Assembly: GCF_003144095.1 (NCBI RefSeq)
Contig: NZ_NSKH01000018.1
Location: forward strand, 1,180,743 to 1,244,742
Direction: 5' to 3'
Source: Streptomyces sp. ICBB 8177
GTDB lineage: Bacteria > Actinomycetota > Actinomycetes > Streptomycetales > Streptomycetaceae
DNA: 64,000 bases
The translations under genes and the position numbers were made by a program. The notes under the pieces were generated by a model that searched no databases, was not told where the DNA came from, and worked only from the letters and a program-made list of their open reading frames with translations. Positions within the stretch are counted from its first letter, which is position 1. Each line of letters opens with the position of its first letter. Positions 8,965 through 16,458 of the stretch are shown here, one piece after another.

Positions 8965-10221
8965 TCAGCCCCGCTTCCTGCGCAGGCTGAGCGCGAAGCC
9001 GATGCCGACGCCCGCGACCAGGCCGACGCCGACGACCCACCAGACGCTCTCGCCGCCGCCCTTGCCGGTGCTGTTGTCACTGCTCGCGGACGGTGCGGGC
9101 GCGGCGCTGCCCCGCGGCCCGGTGCCGGCCAGCTGCCGCACCAGGTCGGTGCCGCCGAAGTCGTGCGGGTTGGCGCCGACCGCAGCCGAGGCCAGGACCA
9201 GCTGGCCGAGCGCGGCCGGGTTGTCCTTGGCCCACCCGGAGGCGTTGGCCACCAGCCAGTCGTACGGCTTCCTCGCCGCCGCGAGGTGGCCGTCACAGGC
9301 GAGCGCGAGCACCGCGTCCGCGGTCGTCGAGTAGTCCGGCGTCCTGGTGGTGGAGCCGGGCTGCGCGGTCGTCAGGTGCTGCCCGCCCGCGTCCAGCACG
9401 CCGGCCAGGTAGGCGGACCCGGCCTGCGCTGAGGCGTTCGCGTCGCCCGGCTTCGCCGAGGAGCCGGACGGGCAGGCCGGGGCCTTCGGCGCGCTGTCGG
9501 CCGCGGGCGCGGCGATCAGGTAGCCGGAGCCGTGCGCGCCGATGACGCCGTCGGTGGTCGCCTTGTCGTTGGCGGTGAGCTTCCCGCCCTTGGGGTCCGG
9601 CTGGTACGCGAACGCGCCGCGCTGCGCCTGCGGGGCGTCGCAGCCGAGCTGGAGCCCGCGCAGGGCGTCCATCCCGTTCCTGCCGTCCTTGGTGATCTGA
9701 GCGGGCTGCTGCCCGGCGGCGGTCAGCGCGCCCTCGACGACGGCCGTGGAGTCGGCGTCGGTGGCCGCGCCCTGCTGGTAGCCCCAGCCGCCGTCGCTGT
9801 CCTGCATCCCCTTCAGCCAGGTCACCGCCTTCGCCACGGCCGCCTGGTGCCCGCCGAGCGCGGCCAGCGCCTGCACGGCCAGGCCGGTGGAGTTGGTGTC
9901 CTCGTTCTTCGCCGCGCACGGCTGCGCGGTGTCCGCGCGGTACGCGGTGAAGCCGCCGTCCGCGCACTGCTGGCCGGTCAGCCAGTCCACCGCCGCCGCG
10001 GGCGGTGCCGTCTTCACCGCGTCAAGCGCCAGCAGCGCGGTGGCCTGCCGCCACACCCCGTCGTACGTGGGGTCACTCGCCCCGTACAGCCCCGCGGGCA
10101 GCTTCGGCGGCGCGGACGGCGACGGGGAGGCCGCGGAGGCGACCGGGACCACCGCGGCGCCGAGCGCGGCGGCGGCGACCAGGGCGCCCAGGGATCGGGT
10201 CACGGCGAGGCGGAGGGCCAT
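8965..10221 (-). CDS. Exported, membrane-anchored alpha/alpha-toroid protein (prenyltransferase/squalene-oxidase-repeat fold, intrinsic-factor-like)
   Basis: A 418-residue protein: signal peptide (residues 1-30, ending VASAA), a repeat domain (about 45-360), a Ser/Pro/Ala linker and a C-terminal TM helix with RRKRG. The repeats carry QW-like motifs typical of alpha6/alpha6 barrels: LTGQQCADGGF, LKGMQDSDGGWGYQ and DYSTTADAVLAL. This fold is shared by terpene cyclases and by the B12 carriers intrinsic factor and transcobalamin. There is no DxDD or DCTAE cyclase motif. Its position directly behind a cobalamin riboswitch and in front of an ECF transporter argues for corrinoid capture at the cell surface. 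The ATG at 10221 precedes the signal peptide. Confidence 0.82.
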   Translation of the reverse strand: MALRLAVTRSLGALVAAAALGAAVVPVASAASPSPSAPPKLPAGLYGASDPTYDGVWRQATALLALDAVKTAPPAAAVDWLTGQQCADGGFTAYRADTAQPCAAKNEDTNSTGLAVQALAALGGHQAAVAKAVTWLKGMQDSDGGWGYQQGAATDADSTAVVEGALTAAGQQPAQITKDGRNGMDALRGLQLGCDAPQAQRGAFAYQPDPKGGKLTANDKATTDGVIGAHGSGYLIAAPAADSAPKAPACPSGSSAKPGDANASAQAGSAYLAGVLDAGGQHLTTAQPGSTTRTPDYSTTADAVLALACDGHLAAARKPYDWLVANASGWAKDNPAALGQLVLASAAVGANPHDFGGTDLVRQLAGTGPRGSAAPAPSASSDNSTGKGGGESVWWVVGVGLVAGVGIGFALSLRRKRG

Positions 10222-10289
10222 GGCGTGTTCGGTGCCTTTCGGGAGACGTGACGAGCGACCTCGCGAACGCGGAGCGCGGCACGGCGCGC

Positions 10290-10515
10290 CGCCGCGTGCC
10301 CCCGCGGCGGGCGGGGGCACGGCACCGGGCTCCGGCTCCGCGTTTCCTCGACGGTGCCGGTGGCGGCGCTCGCGCGTCGTCACCGGGAGCCTCACGCGTG
10401 CGGACGGGCACTCCGGCTGGGCGTCCGTCCCGGGTCGGGCGGACGCGTCACGGTTGCGGGTCAGCGCCGGAATCCCACCGGCTTTCCCCGGGCGCACACG
10501 ATCGTTTTGTCGACT
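10290..10515 (-). promoter_or_regulatory. Cobalamin (B12) riboswitch
   Basis: Reading the minus strand from about 10515, the leader contains the conserved core GGGGAAAGCCGGTGGGATTC followed directly by CGGCGCTGACCCGCAACCGT (10441-10490), which matches the GGGAA-cCGGTG-aaTCCGG-CtGaCCCGCaaC-GT core of adenosylcobalamin riboswitches. About 25 bases further is CAGCCGGAGTGCCCGTC (10404-10420), matching the B12 box pattern AGYCMGgAgaCC. A strong hairpin follows at 10296-10320. The outer P1 stem and exact ends were not resolved. It precedes the five-gene ECF operon and implies repression by corrinoid. Confidence 0.85.
10296..10320 (-). terminator. Perfect hairpin in riboswitch expression platform
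   Basis: A 10-base-pair perfect stem (GTGCCCCCGC / GCGGGGGCAC) with a five-base loop, between the B12 box and the first gene, about 75 bases before the ATG. There is no U-tract, as is usual in high-GC actinobacteria. It could be the attenuator/terminator of the riboswitch or part of a longer ribosome-site sequestering structure. Confidence 0.55.
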
Positions 10516-10527
10516 GTTCGGTCGCCC

Positions 10528-11166
10528 TCACTTTACGTGCTGCCGTTCGCGCCCCGGATCGGCGGTGGGTGCCGTCAGGTCGATCAGGCGGCACGCGGTC
10601 GCGATGTCGGCGCGGACCTGGGTGATCGACGCGCGGCCCGACAGCCAGGTGACCAGCGCCGAGTGCCAGGTGTGCTCGACGACGCGTACCGCGGACAGCT
10701 GCTCGGCGGTCGGCGGGCCCGGCAGCCGCATCGCGTCCAGGATGATCGCCGTGGTCAGCCGGGAGACGGCGGCCACCTCTTCGCCGACCGAGCGGTCGGC
10801 GAAGATCACCGCGCGCACCATGGCGTCCGCGAGGTCCGGCTCGCGCTGCAACGCGCGAAAGGCCCGCATCAGCGTCTCGGCGACCCGTTCCGAGGGCTCC
10901 GGCGCGCTCGGCGGGCGCTTGCGCAGCGTCTCGTGCAACTGCTGGAGCTGGTCCTGCATGGTGGCGACCAGCAGATGGATCTTGGACGGGAAGTACCGGT
11001 AGAGCGTGCCGAGCGCGACCTGCGAGGTCTCGGCCACCTCCCGCATCTGCACGGCGTCGAACCCGCCGCGCCCGGCCAGCCGGGCACTGGCGTGCAGGAT
11101 GCGCCGGCGCCGGGCCTCCTGACGCTCGGTCAGGGGCGCGGAGGCCGGTCGGGATTCTGTGGCCAT
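10528..11166 (-). CDS. TetR-family regulator, KstR-like
   Basis: A 212-residue TetR regulator. The N-terminal HTH (about residues 18-65) reads ILHASARLAGRGGFDAVQMREV and then VALGTLYRYFPSKIHLLVAT in two adjoining parts, very close to the DNA-binding domain of mycobacterial KstR (cholesterol catabolism repressor). The C-terminal two-thirds is the ligand domain. The gene is divergent from the glycosyltransferase operon, and the interval contains a perfect KstR-type operator (11353-11366), so it very likely represses that operon and itself. Ligand unknown; KstR binds an acyl-CoA steroid intermediate, but no steroid genes are here. Start ATG at 11166 with GGAACGGGG upstream. Confidence 0.88.
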   Translation of the reverse strand: MATESRPASAPLTERQEARRRRILHASARLAGRGGFDAVQMREVAETSQVALGTLYRYFPSKIHLLVATMQDQLQQLHETLRKRPPSAPEPSERVAETLMRAFRALQREPDLADAMVRAVIFADRSVGEEVAAVSRLTTAIILDAMRLPGPPTAEQLSAVRVVEHTWHSALVTWLSGRASITQVRADIATACRLIDLTAPTADPGRERQHVK

Positions 11167-11352
11167 GTGCCCCGTTCCGTTGGCTCGTCCGTGCGTGTTC
11201 CGCGGCTCGTGCGCGGCGTGCGCCCGCGCTCGCGGCGCGCCGGGCGTGTGCGCATGATGGCAGCACGCCGAGCCGTGGCGCGAATCACCTGATCCGCCTC
11301 TGGCGGCCCGGTTCCCGGCCGGTAGATTCGAGGTCCGTCGAACCCCCGGGTC

Positions 11353-11366
11353 TGAAACTTGTTCTA
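11353..11366. promoter_or_regulatory. KstR-type operator
   Basis: TGAAACTTGTTCTA fits the mycobacterial KstR consensus TNNAACNNGTTNNA at every fixed position. It is 187 bases upstream of the tetR start and 54 bases upstream of the glycosyltransferase start. A TAGATT hexamer directly after it (11365-11370) could be a -10 element. Confidence 0.75.
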
Positions 11367-11419
11367 GATTAGCGCCGCCGGTTACGCTCCGGCTGATCGC
11401 AGTGAGAAGGGGGCCGTGA

Positions 11420-12784
11420 GTGCCAGCTGAGGCCGCTGAGGCAGTCGGGCGCAGGCCGCCGGTGCCCCAGGTGAACGGGGTCCGGGACGGCGACGGCGAC
11501 CGGCCGCTGCGGATCGCGCTGCTGAGCTACAAGGGCAACCCCTTCTGCGGCGGACAGGGCGTCTACGTGCGCCACCTCTCCCGCGAACTCGCCCGGCTCG
11601 GCCACAGCGTCGAGGTCATCGGCGCCCAGCCGTACCCGGTGCTCGACGAAGTGCCCGGGGTGGCCCTCACCGAACTGCCCAGCCTCGACCTGTACCGCCA
11701 GCCGGACCCGTTCCGCACCCCGCGGCGCGAGGAGTTCCGCGACTGGATCGACGCGCTGGAGGTCGCCACGATGTGGACCGGCGGCTTCCCCGAGCCGCTG
11801 ACCTTCTCGCTGCGCGCCCGCCGCCATCTGGCCGCCCGGCGCGGCGAGTTCGACGTGGTGCACGACAACCAGACGCTCGGCTACGGGCTGCTGGGCCTGG
11901 AGCGGGCGGGTCTGCCGCTGGTCACCACCATCCACCACCCGATCACCGTCGACCGCCGCCTGGACCTGGCCGCCGCGACCGGCGTCAAGCGGCGGCTGTC
12001 GGTGCGCCGCTGGTACGGCTTCGTGCAGATGCAGAAGCGGGTGGCGCGCAGGCTGCCGTCGGTGCTGACCGTCTCCGGCTCCTCACGCCGCGAGATCGTC
12101 GCCGACCTCGGGGTGCGCCCCGAGCGGGTGCACGTCGTGCCGATCGGCGCCGACACCCGCCTGTTCTCGCCCGACCCCTCGGTGCCCGAGGTGCCCGGGC
12201 GCATCGTCACCACCTCCAGCGCCGACGTCCCGCTCAAGGGCCTGGTCCACCTCGTCGAGGCGCTGGCGAAGGTCCGCGGCGAGCACCCCGGCGCCCACCT
12301 CGTCGTCGTCGGCAAGCGCCCGGACAAGGGCCCGGTCGCCGACGCGATCGCACGGCACGGACTCACCCGTGCGGTGGAGTTCGTCAAGGGGATCAGCGAC
12401 ACCGAGCTGGTCGACCTGGTGCGCAGCGCCCAGATCTCCTGCGTGCCGTCGCTCTACGAGGGCTTCTCGCTGCCCGCCGCCGAGGCGATGGCCACCGGCA
12501 CGCCGCTGGTCGCCACCACCGGCGGCGCCATCCCCGAGGTCGCGGGGCCGGACGGGCAGACCTGCCTGGCCGTGCCGCCGGGGGACCCGGACGCGCTCGC
12601 CGTGGCGCTCAACCGCCTGCTGGGGGACGCCGGGCTGCGCTTGCGGCTCGGCGCGGCGGGCCGCACCCGGGTCCTGACACGCTTCACCTGGGAGGAGGCC
12701 GCGCGCGGCACGGTGCGGCGCTACCGCGAGGCCGTCACCGCCGCAGGACGGCGACCCAGGACCACCCCCAGCACCTCCAACTGA
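11420..12784 (+). CDS. GT4-family glycosyltransferase
   Basis: A 454-residue GT-B fold glycosyltransferase of family GT4. The N-terminal Rossmann half has FCGGQGVYVRHLSRELARLGH (first 20 residues shown by F45-G64), the usual acceptor-side glycine loop. The C-terminal half carries the donor-binding E-x7-E region in SLYEGFSLPAAEAMATGTPL (about 345-365) and VPIGADTRLF. No signal peptide or TM helix, so it is cytoplasmic. GTG start at 11420 with AGAAGGGGG upstream. It leads an operon with a SAM methyltransferase and a toroid protein. Such a set could build and modify a small glycoconjugate; the acceptor is unknown. Confidence 0.88.
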   Translation: MPAEAAEAVGRRPPVPQVNGVRDGDGDRPLRIALLSYKGNPFCGGQGVYVRHLSRELARLGHSVEVIGAQPYPVLDEVPGVALTELPSLDLYRQPDPFRTPRREEFRDWIDALEVATMWTGGFPEPLTFSLRARRHLAARRGEFDVVHDNQTLGYGLLGLERAGLPLVTTIHHPITVDRRLDLAAATGVKRRLSVRRWYGFVQMQKRVARRLPSVLTVSGSSRREIVADLGVRPERVHVVPIGADTRLFSPDPSVPEVPGRIVTTSSADVPLKGLVHLVEALAKVRGEHPGAHLVVVGKRPDKGPVADAIARHGLTRAVEFVKGISDTELVDLVRSAQISCVPSLYEGFSLPAAEAMATGTPLVATTGGAIPEVAGPDGQTCLAVPPGDPDALAVALNRLLGDAGLRLRLGAAGRTRVLTRFTWEEAARGTVRRYREAVTAAGRRPRTTPSTSN

Positions 12785-12797
12785 AAGCAGAGTCCAC

Positions 12798-13532
12798 GTG
12801 CTGACCGTCGACTTCTCCCGCTTCCCGCTCGCCCCCGGCGACCGGGTGCTCGACCTCGGCTGCGGCGCGGGCCGCCACGCCTTCGAGTGCTACCGGCGCG
12901 GCGCCAACGTGGTGGCCCTCGACCGCAACGGCGAGGAGATCCGCGAGGTCGCCAAGTGGTTCGCCGCCATGAAGGAGGCGGGGGAGGCACCGGCGGGCGC
13001 CTCCGCCGTCGCGATGGAGGGCGACGCGCTGCGGCTGCCGTTCCCCGACGCCAGCTTCGACGTCGTGATCATCTCCGAGGTCATGGAGCACATCCCGGAC
13101 GACAAGGGCGTGCTCGCCGAGATGGTGCGGGTGCTGCGGCCGGGCGGCCGGATAGCGGTCACCGTGCCGCGCTGGCTGCCGGAGAAGATCTGCTGGGCGC
13201 TGTCCGACGCCTACCACGAGGTCGAGGGCGGCCACATCCGCATCTACCGCGGCGACCAACTGCTGGAGCGGATGCGTGAGGCCGGTCTCGAACCGTACGG
13301 CACCCACCACGCGCACGGCCTGCACTCCCCGTACTGGTGGATCAAGTGCGCGGTCGGCGTGGACAACGACCAGGCGCTGCCGGTGAAGGCGTACCACAAG
13401 CTGCTGGTCTGGGACATCATGAAGAAGCCGCTGGCCACCCGGCTCGCCGAGCAGGCGCTCAACCCGCTGATCGGCAAGAGCTTCGTCGCGTACGCCACCA
13501 AGCCGCACCTGCCGGCCGGGGCCGCCCTGTGA
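12798..13532 (+). CDS. Class I SAM-dependent methyltransferase
   Basis: A 244-residue methyltransferase. Motif I is VLDLGCGAGRHAFE (about residues 17-30) with the acidic residue of motif II in ALDRNGEEI. Motif III/IV is SFDVVIISEVMEHIPDDKG and the post-motif is VLRPGGRIAVTVPR. This is the UbiE/Methyltransf_11 type. GTG start at 12798. It lies 13 bases after the glycosyltransferase and overlaps the next gene by four bases (GTGA), so the three form one operon. Probable O- or N-methylation of the product of the neighbouring glycosyltransferase; substrate not deducible. Confidence 0.87.
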   Translation: MLTVDFSRFPLAPGDRVLDLGCGAGRHAFECYRRGANVVALDRNGEEIREVAKWFAAMKEAGEAPAGASAVAMEGDALRLPFPDASFDVVIISEVMEHIPDDKGVLAEMVRVLRPGGRIAVTVPRWLPEKICWALSDAYHEVEGGHIRIYRGDQLLERMREAGLEPYGTHHAHGLHSPYWWIKCAVGVDNDQALPVKAYHKLLVWDIMKKPLATRLAEQALNPLIGKSFVAYATKPHLPAGAAL

Positions 13533-14608
13533 CCTCTCCCGGGCGCACCGAGCACCTGGTCCTGCCCGGGGTGCTCACCGCGGGGCAGGCCGCCCGGACG
13601 GTCGCCGGGATCGCCTGCGTGCAGCGGCCGGACGGCGCCATACCGTGGTTCGACGGCGGCCACCTCGACCCGTGGGACCACGTCGAGGCGGCGATGGCGC
13701 TGGACGCGGCGGGCGAGCACGCGCGCGCGGCGGCGGCGTACGCGTGGCTGGCCCGGGTCCAGAACGCGGACGGCTCCTGGTACGCGGCGTACGACTACTC
13801 CGGCGGCGCGGAAGGATCGCCCAAGGACCGCGGGCGGGAGGCCAACTTCTGCGCCTACGTGGCGGTCGGCGTCTGGCACCACTACCTGTCCACCGGCGAC
13901 GACGCCTTCCTGGACGTGATGTGGCCGCACCTGTTCGCCGCGGTCGAGTTCGTGCTCGCGCTGCAACTGCCCGGCGGCGAGATCGCCTGGAAACGCGACG
14001 ACGACGGGAGCTTCCCGCGCGAGGCGCTGCTGACCGGCTGCTCGTCGGTCTACCACGCGCTGCGCTGCGCGCTCGCCGTCGCAGAGGCACGCGAGGACCC
14101 GCAGCCCGACTGGGAACTGGCCACCGGCAGGCTGCGGCACGCGATCGTCCACCACCCGGAGCGGTTCCTGGCCAAGCCGCACTCGATGGACTGGTACTAC
14201 CCGGTGCTGGGCACGGCGCTGCGCGGCGACGCCGCTCGCGCCCGCGTCCAGGAGGGCTGGGACCGCTTCGTCGTCCCCGGCCTCGGGGTGCGCTGCGTGG
14301 AGCCCAACCCGTGGGTGACCGGGGCGGAGAGCGCCGAACTCGCCCTCGCGCTGTGGGCGATCGGCGAGTCGGACCGCGCGGTGCGCCTGCTCACCGACAT
14401 CCAGCACCTGCGTGCCGAGGACGGCATGTACTGGACCGGGTACGTCTTCGAGGACGACGCGGTCTGGCCCGAGGAGCGCACCACCTGGACGGCGGGCGCG
14501 CTGCTGCTGGCGGTCGCCGCGCTCGGCGGGGACGAGGCGACGACGGCGGTCTTCGGCGGCGACCGGCTGCCGCTGGGGCTCGACGACCCGGCGGAGAGCT
14601 GCTGTTGA
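13529..14608 (+). CDS. Cytoplasmic alpha/alpha-toroid protein (prenyltransferase-like / six-hairpin fold)
   Basis: A 359-residue protein of repeated helical hairpins: GGHLDPWDHVEAAMALDAAG, LARVQNADGSWY, and GEIAWKRDDDG with LLTGCSSVYHALRCAL. These are toroid motifs seen in prenyltransferases and six-hairpin glycosidases. No signal peptide and no cyclase motif. The true start is the GTG at 13529 that overlaps the methyltransferase stop; the frame is open farther upstream. It ends in two cysteines. Genes of this type are often labelled prenyltransferase, but neither isoprenoid chemistry nor glycosidase acid residues can be assigned, so catalytic role is open. Confidence 0.78.
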   Translation: MTSPGRTEHLVLPGVLTAGQAARTVAGIACVQRPDGAIPWFDGGHLDPWDHVEAAMALDAAGEHARAAAAYAWLARVQNADGSWYAAYDYSGGAEGSPKDRGREANFCAYVAVGVWHHYLSTGDDAFLDVMWPHLFAAVEFVLALQLPGGEIAWKRDDDGSFPREALLTGCSSVYHALRCALAVAEAREDPQPDWELATGRLRHAIVHHPERFLAKPHSMDWYYPVLGTALRGDAARARVQEGWDRFVVPGLGVRCVEPNPWVTGAESAELALALWAIGESDRAVRLLTDIQHLRAEDGMYWTGYVFEDDAVWPEERTTWTAGALLLAVAALGGDEATTAVFGGDRLPLGLDDPAESCC

Positions 14609-14723
14609 GGGGCTGACCCCGCGGAACGCGCCGTGCGTCCTCCGGATGGGGGCGCTCCGGTGGCGGGGCGGTGGCGGCGCCGTGACGCTCGCAGGGATGC
14701 CCGCCCCCGCCCACGGAGGACCC

Positions 14724-15389
14724 ATGTCCACTCGCCCGTCCGGCCCGCCGCTCAGCCCGTCAGGTCCGCCGTCCCGCACGACGAGGCGGCCCCCGCGTCC
14801 CGCCTCGGGGACGCGCGCCCGCGGGCTGGTCGCGTTGCTGCTGGCCGCTGTGCTGATGACGCTGACCGCGTGCGGCGGCGGCCACAGGGCGGCGGCCGGT
14901 GCGAGTGCCACGGCCGCGGCGAGCCCCCCGGCGGCGGCGCCCGCGACGGGTGCGGCGGCCGACTCCTCCACCTCGCCGGTGAAGCTGGCGAAGACGAAGT
15001 TCGTGCTCAACTCCTCGCTCGCCGCGGGGGCGACGTACCAGTGGATCTACAAGCCGTACAAGGCGGGCACGTTCAAGAAGGGCGCCAAGGGCCGTACCTT
15101 CGCGCTGGTCAAGGCGGGCCTGGCCGGAGCGTTCACCTACAACCGGCTCAAGGCCGCGCTGCACGACGCGCAGGGCGACAAGACGCTCGCCAAGCTGGTC
15201 GCGCCGCTGACCAGGAGTGTCGACTCGCTCAAGGCGCTGCCGTCCAAGCTGAAGAAGGGCGAGTCGCCGGACAGCACGGTCAAGTCCTTCCAGGACACCA
15301 TCAACGACGTGAAGTCCACGGCCAAGAAGGACGGCGACAACGTCACCGACAAGGTCCCCTCGCTCAGCCAGCTCAAGAGCGGAAGCTGA
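14724..15389 (+). CDS. Lipoprotein of unknown function
   Basis: A 221-residue lipoprotein precursor. An Arg/Pro-rich n-region (about 1-32) is followed by LVALLLAAVLMTLTACGGG with a lipobox LTAC, so Cys at about 50 should be lipidated. Then comes an Ala/Ser/Pro linker (to about 85) and a lysine-rich helical domain (about 100-215: GTFKKGAKGRTFALVKAG, then LKALPSKLKKGESPDS). The ATG at 14724 has GGAGGA six bases upstream. It follows the toroid operon by 115 bases and is closed by a strong hairpin. No known domain recognised. Confidence 0.8.
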   Translation: MSTRPSGPPLSPSGPPSRTTRRPPRPASGTRARGLVALLLAAVLMTLTACGGGHRAAAGASATAAASPPAAAPATGAAADSSTSPVKLAKTKFVLNSSLAAGATYQWIYKPYKAGTFKKGAKGRTFALVKAGLAGAFTYNRLKAALHDAQGDKTLAKLVAPLTRSVDSLKALPSKLKKGESPDSTVKSFQDTINDVKSTAKKDGDNVTDKVPSLSQLKSGS

Positions 15390-15424
15390 CCAACGCGGCC
15401 CGCTCATGCGGGAGTTGACGAAGG

Positions 15425-15454
15425 CGGCCCCCTCCGCCGGTGCGGAGGGGGCCG
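15425..15454. terminator. Bidirectional intrinsic-type terminator
   Basis: A perfect 13-base-pair stem (CGGCCCCCTCCGC / GCGGAGGGGGCCG) with a four-base loop, between the convergent lipoprotein gene and the membrane protein gene. No U-tract. Confidence 0.8.
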
Positions 15455-15477
15455 TCGTGCGGCGAGCAGGCGGGCGG

Positions 15478-16332
15478 TCAGCCGCGCTGGATGCCCGTGG
15501 TGTCCTGAAGGACGCCGCGGCGCCCGTCCTGGGTCTGCGCCACCAGCGCGGAACCGCGCTGGTCGACCGCCAGGTACCAGGTGCCGGGGGTCAGTTCGGC
15601 CAGCGGGGTCGGTGAGCCGTCCTCCGGGTACAGCGGCCGGGCCACCGGCACCGCGAACCAGAACGGCGCGAAGTCCTGCGCGTGCGCGGCCTGCTGAGGC
15701 TGCGCGGCGGCCGCCTGATGACCCTGCGCCGCGGCCGGGGCGGGCTGCACGCCCCCGATCGGGGCCCCCGGCTGCTGCGGCTGGGCACCGTAGCCGTGCG
15801 GCTGGCCCGGGTAGCCGTAACCGCCGCCGGGCTGGCCGGGGCCGGGGGCGAAGGGCTGCTGGCCGGGGAAGGCCTGCTGCGGCTTCGGGGCGCCCAGCAG
15901 CGCCGCCTTCAGCGCGGGCACCCGCGGCGTGGCGATGGCCGCCGCCGCCAGCACCAGGGTCGCCACCAGACCGAGGATCGCACCGGCGCCGGGGCTGAGC
16001 TGCGAGCCGCCGCCCATGAGCGACCACAGCGCGCTCCACGCCGCGAACACCGCGAGCGCGGTGCCCCACTGGTCCAGGGTGAGCCCGGCGACCCTGCGGT
16101 TCTGCGGCAGCAGGCGCGCCGCCACGATCAGCACGGCGGCGATCAGGCCGGCGAGGAACACCGAGGGCAGCACGGGGAAGATCTCGGACTTCCAGCCGGA
16201 CGGCATCTGGACCTGGCCGCACAGGTTGCCGCAGTCGCTGACGCTGTAGAAGTCGAGGAACGACGCGATCAGCAGCAGCACGGCTGCACCGATCACCGCG
16301 CCGTCTCCTCGGGTGAGGGAGCGGATGTTCAC
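15478..16332 (-). CDS. Membrane protein with Gln/Pro/Gly linker and C-terminal soluble domain
   Basis: A 284-residue protein with four hydrophobic segments (about 11-26, 55-75, 85-103, 112-135), a long Pro/Gly/Gln-rich stretch (about 150-225), and a folded end resembling the short domain ELTPGTWYLAVDQRGSALVA. Two cysteines in DCGNLCGQ lie in the first external loop. It resembles DUF5336-like actinobacterial membrane proteins. Start ATG at 16332. It lies 126 bases downstream of the amidase gene on the same strand. Function unknown. Confidence 0.72.
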   Translation of the reverse strand: MNIRSLTRGDGAVIGAAVLLLIASFLDFYSVSDCGNLCGQVQMPSGWKSEIFPVLPSVFLAGLIAAVLIVAARLLPQNRRVAGLTLDQWGTALAVFAAWSALWSLMGGGSQLSPGAGAILGLVATLVLAAAAIATPRVPALKAALLGAPKPQQAFPGQQPFAPGPGQPGGGYGYPGQPHGYGAQPQQPGAPIGGVQPAPAAAQGHQAAAAQPQQAAHAQDFAPFWFAVPVARPLYPEDGSPTPLAELTPGTWYLAVDQRGSALVAQTQDGRRGVLQDTTGIQRG

Positions 16333-16458
16333 GTGGAGTGTCCTTCGTCAGTCTCGGTGGTCGTCGCTGGCGCCGGTACGCACGGGGCGCTCCCGGTCCC
16401 GGCAGGGGGCGAGCGCGGGGGGTGGGGGACCCATCGTACGGGTGTGACCTGGTGCCGG

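Noticed and set aside
8965-10221. Terpene cyclase or prenyltransferase enzyme
   Set aside because: The fold signature is present, but the protein is exported and anchored, lacks DxDD/DCTAE and lies behind a cobalamin riboswitch.
11167-11419. Steroid catabolism locus
   Set aside because: The operator and regulator resemble KstR, but none of the usual steroid-degradation genes is in the window.
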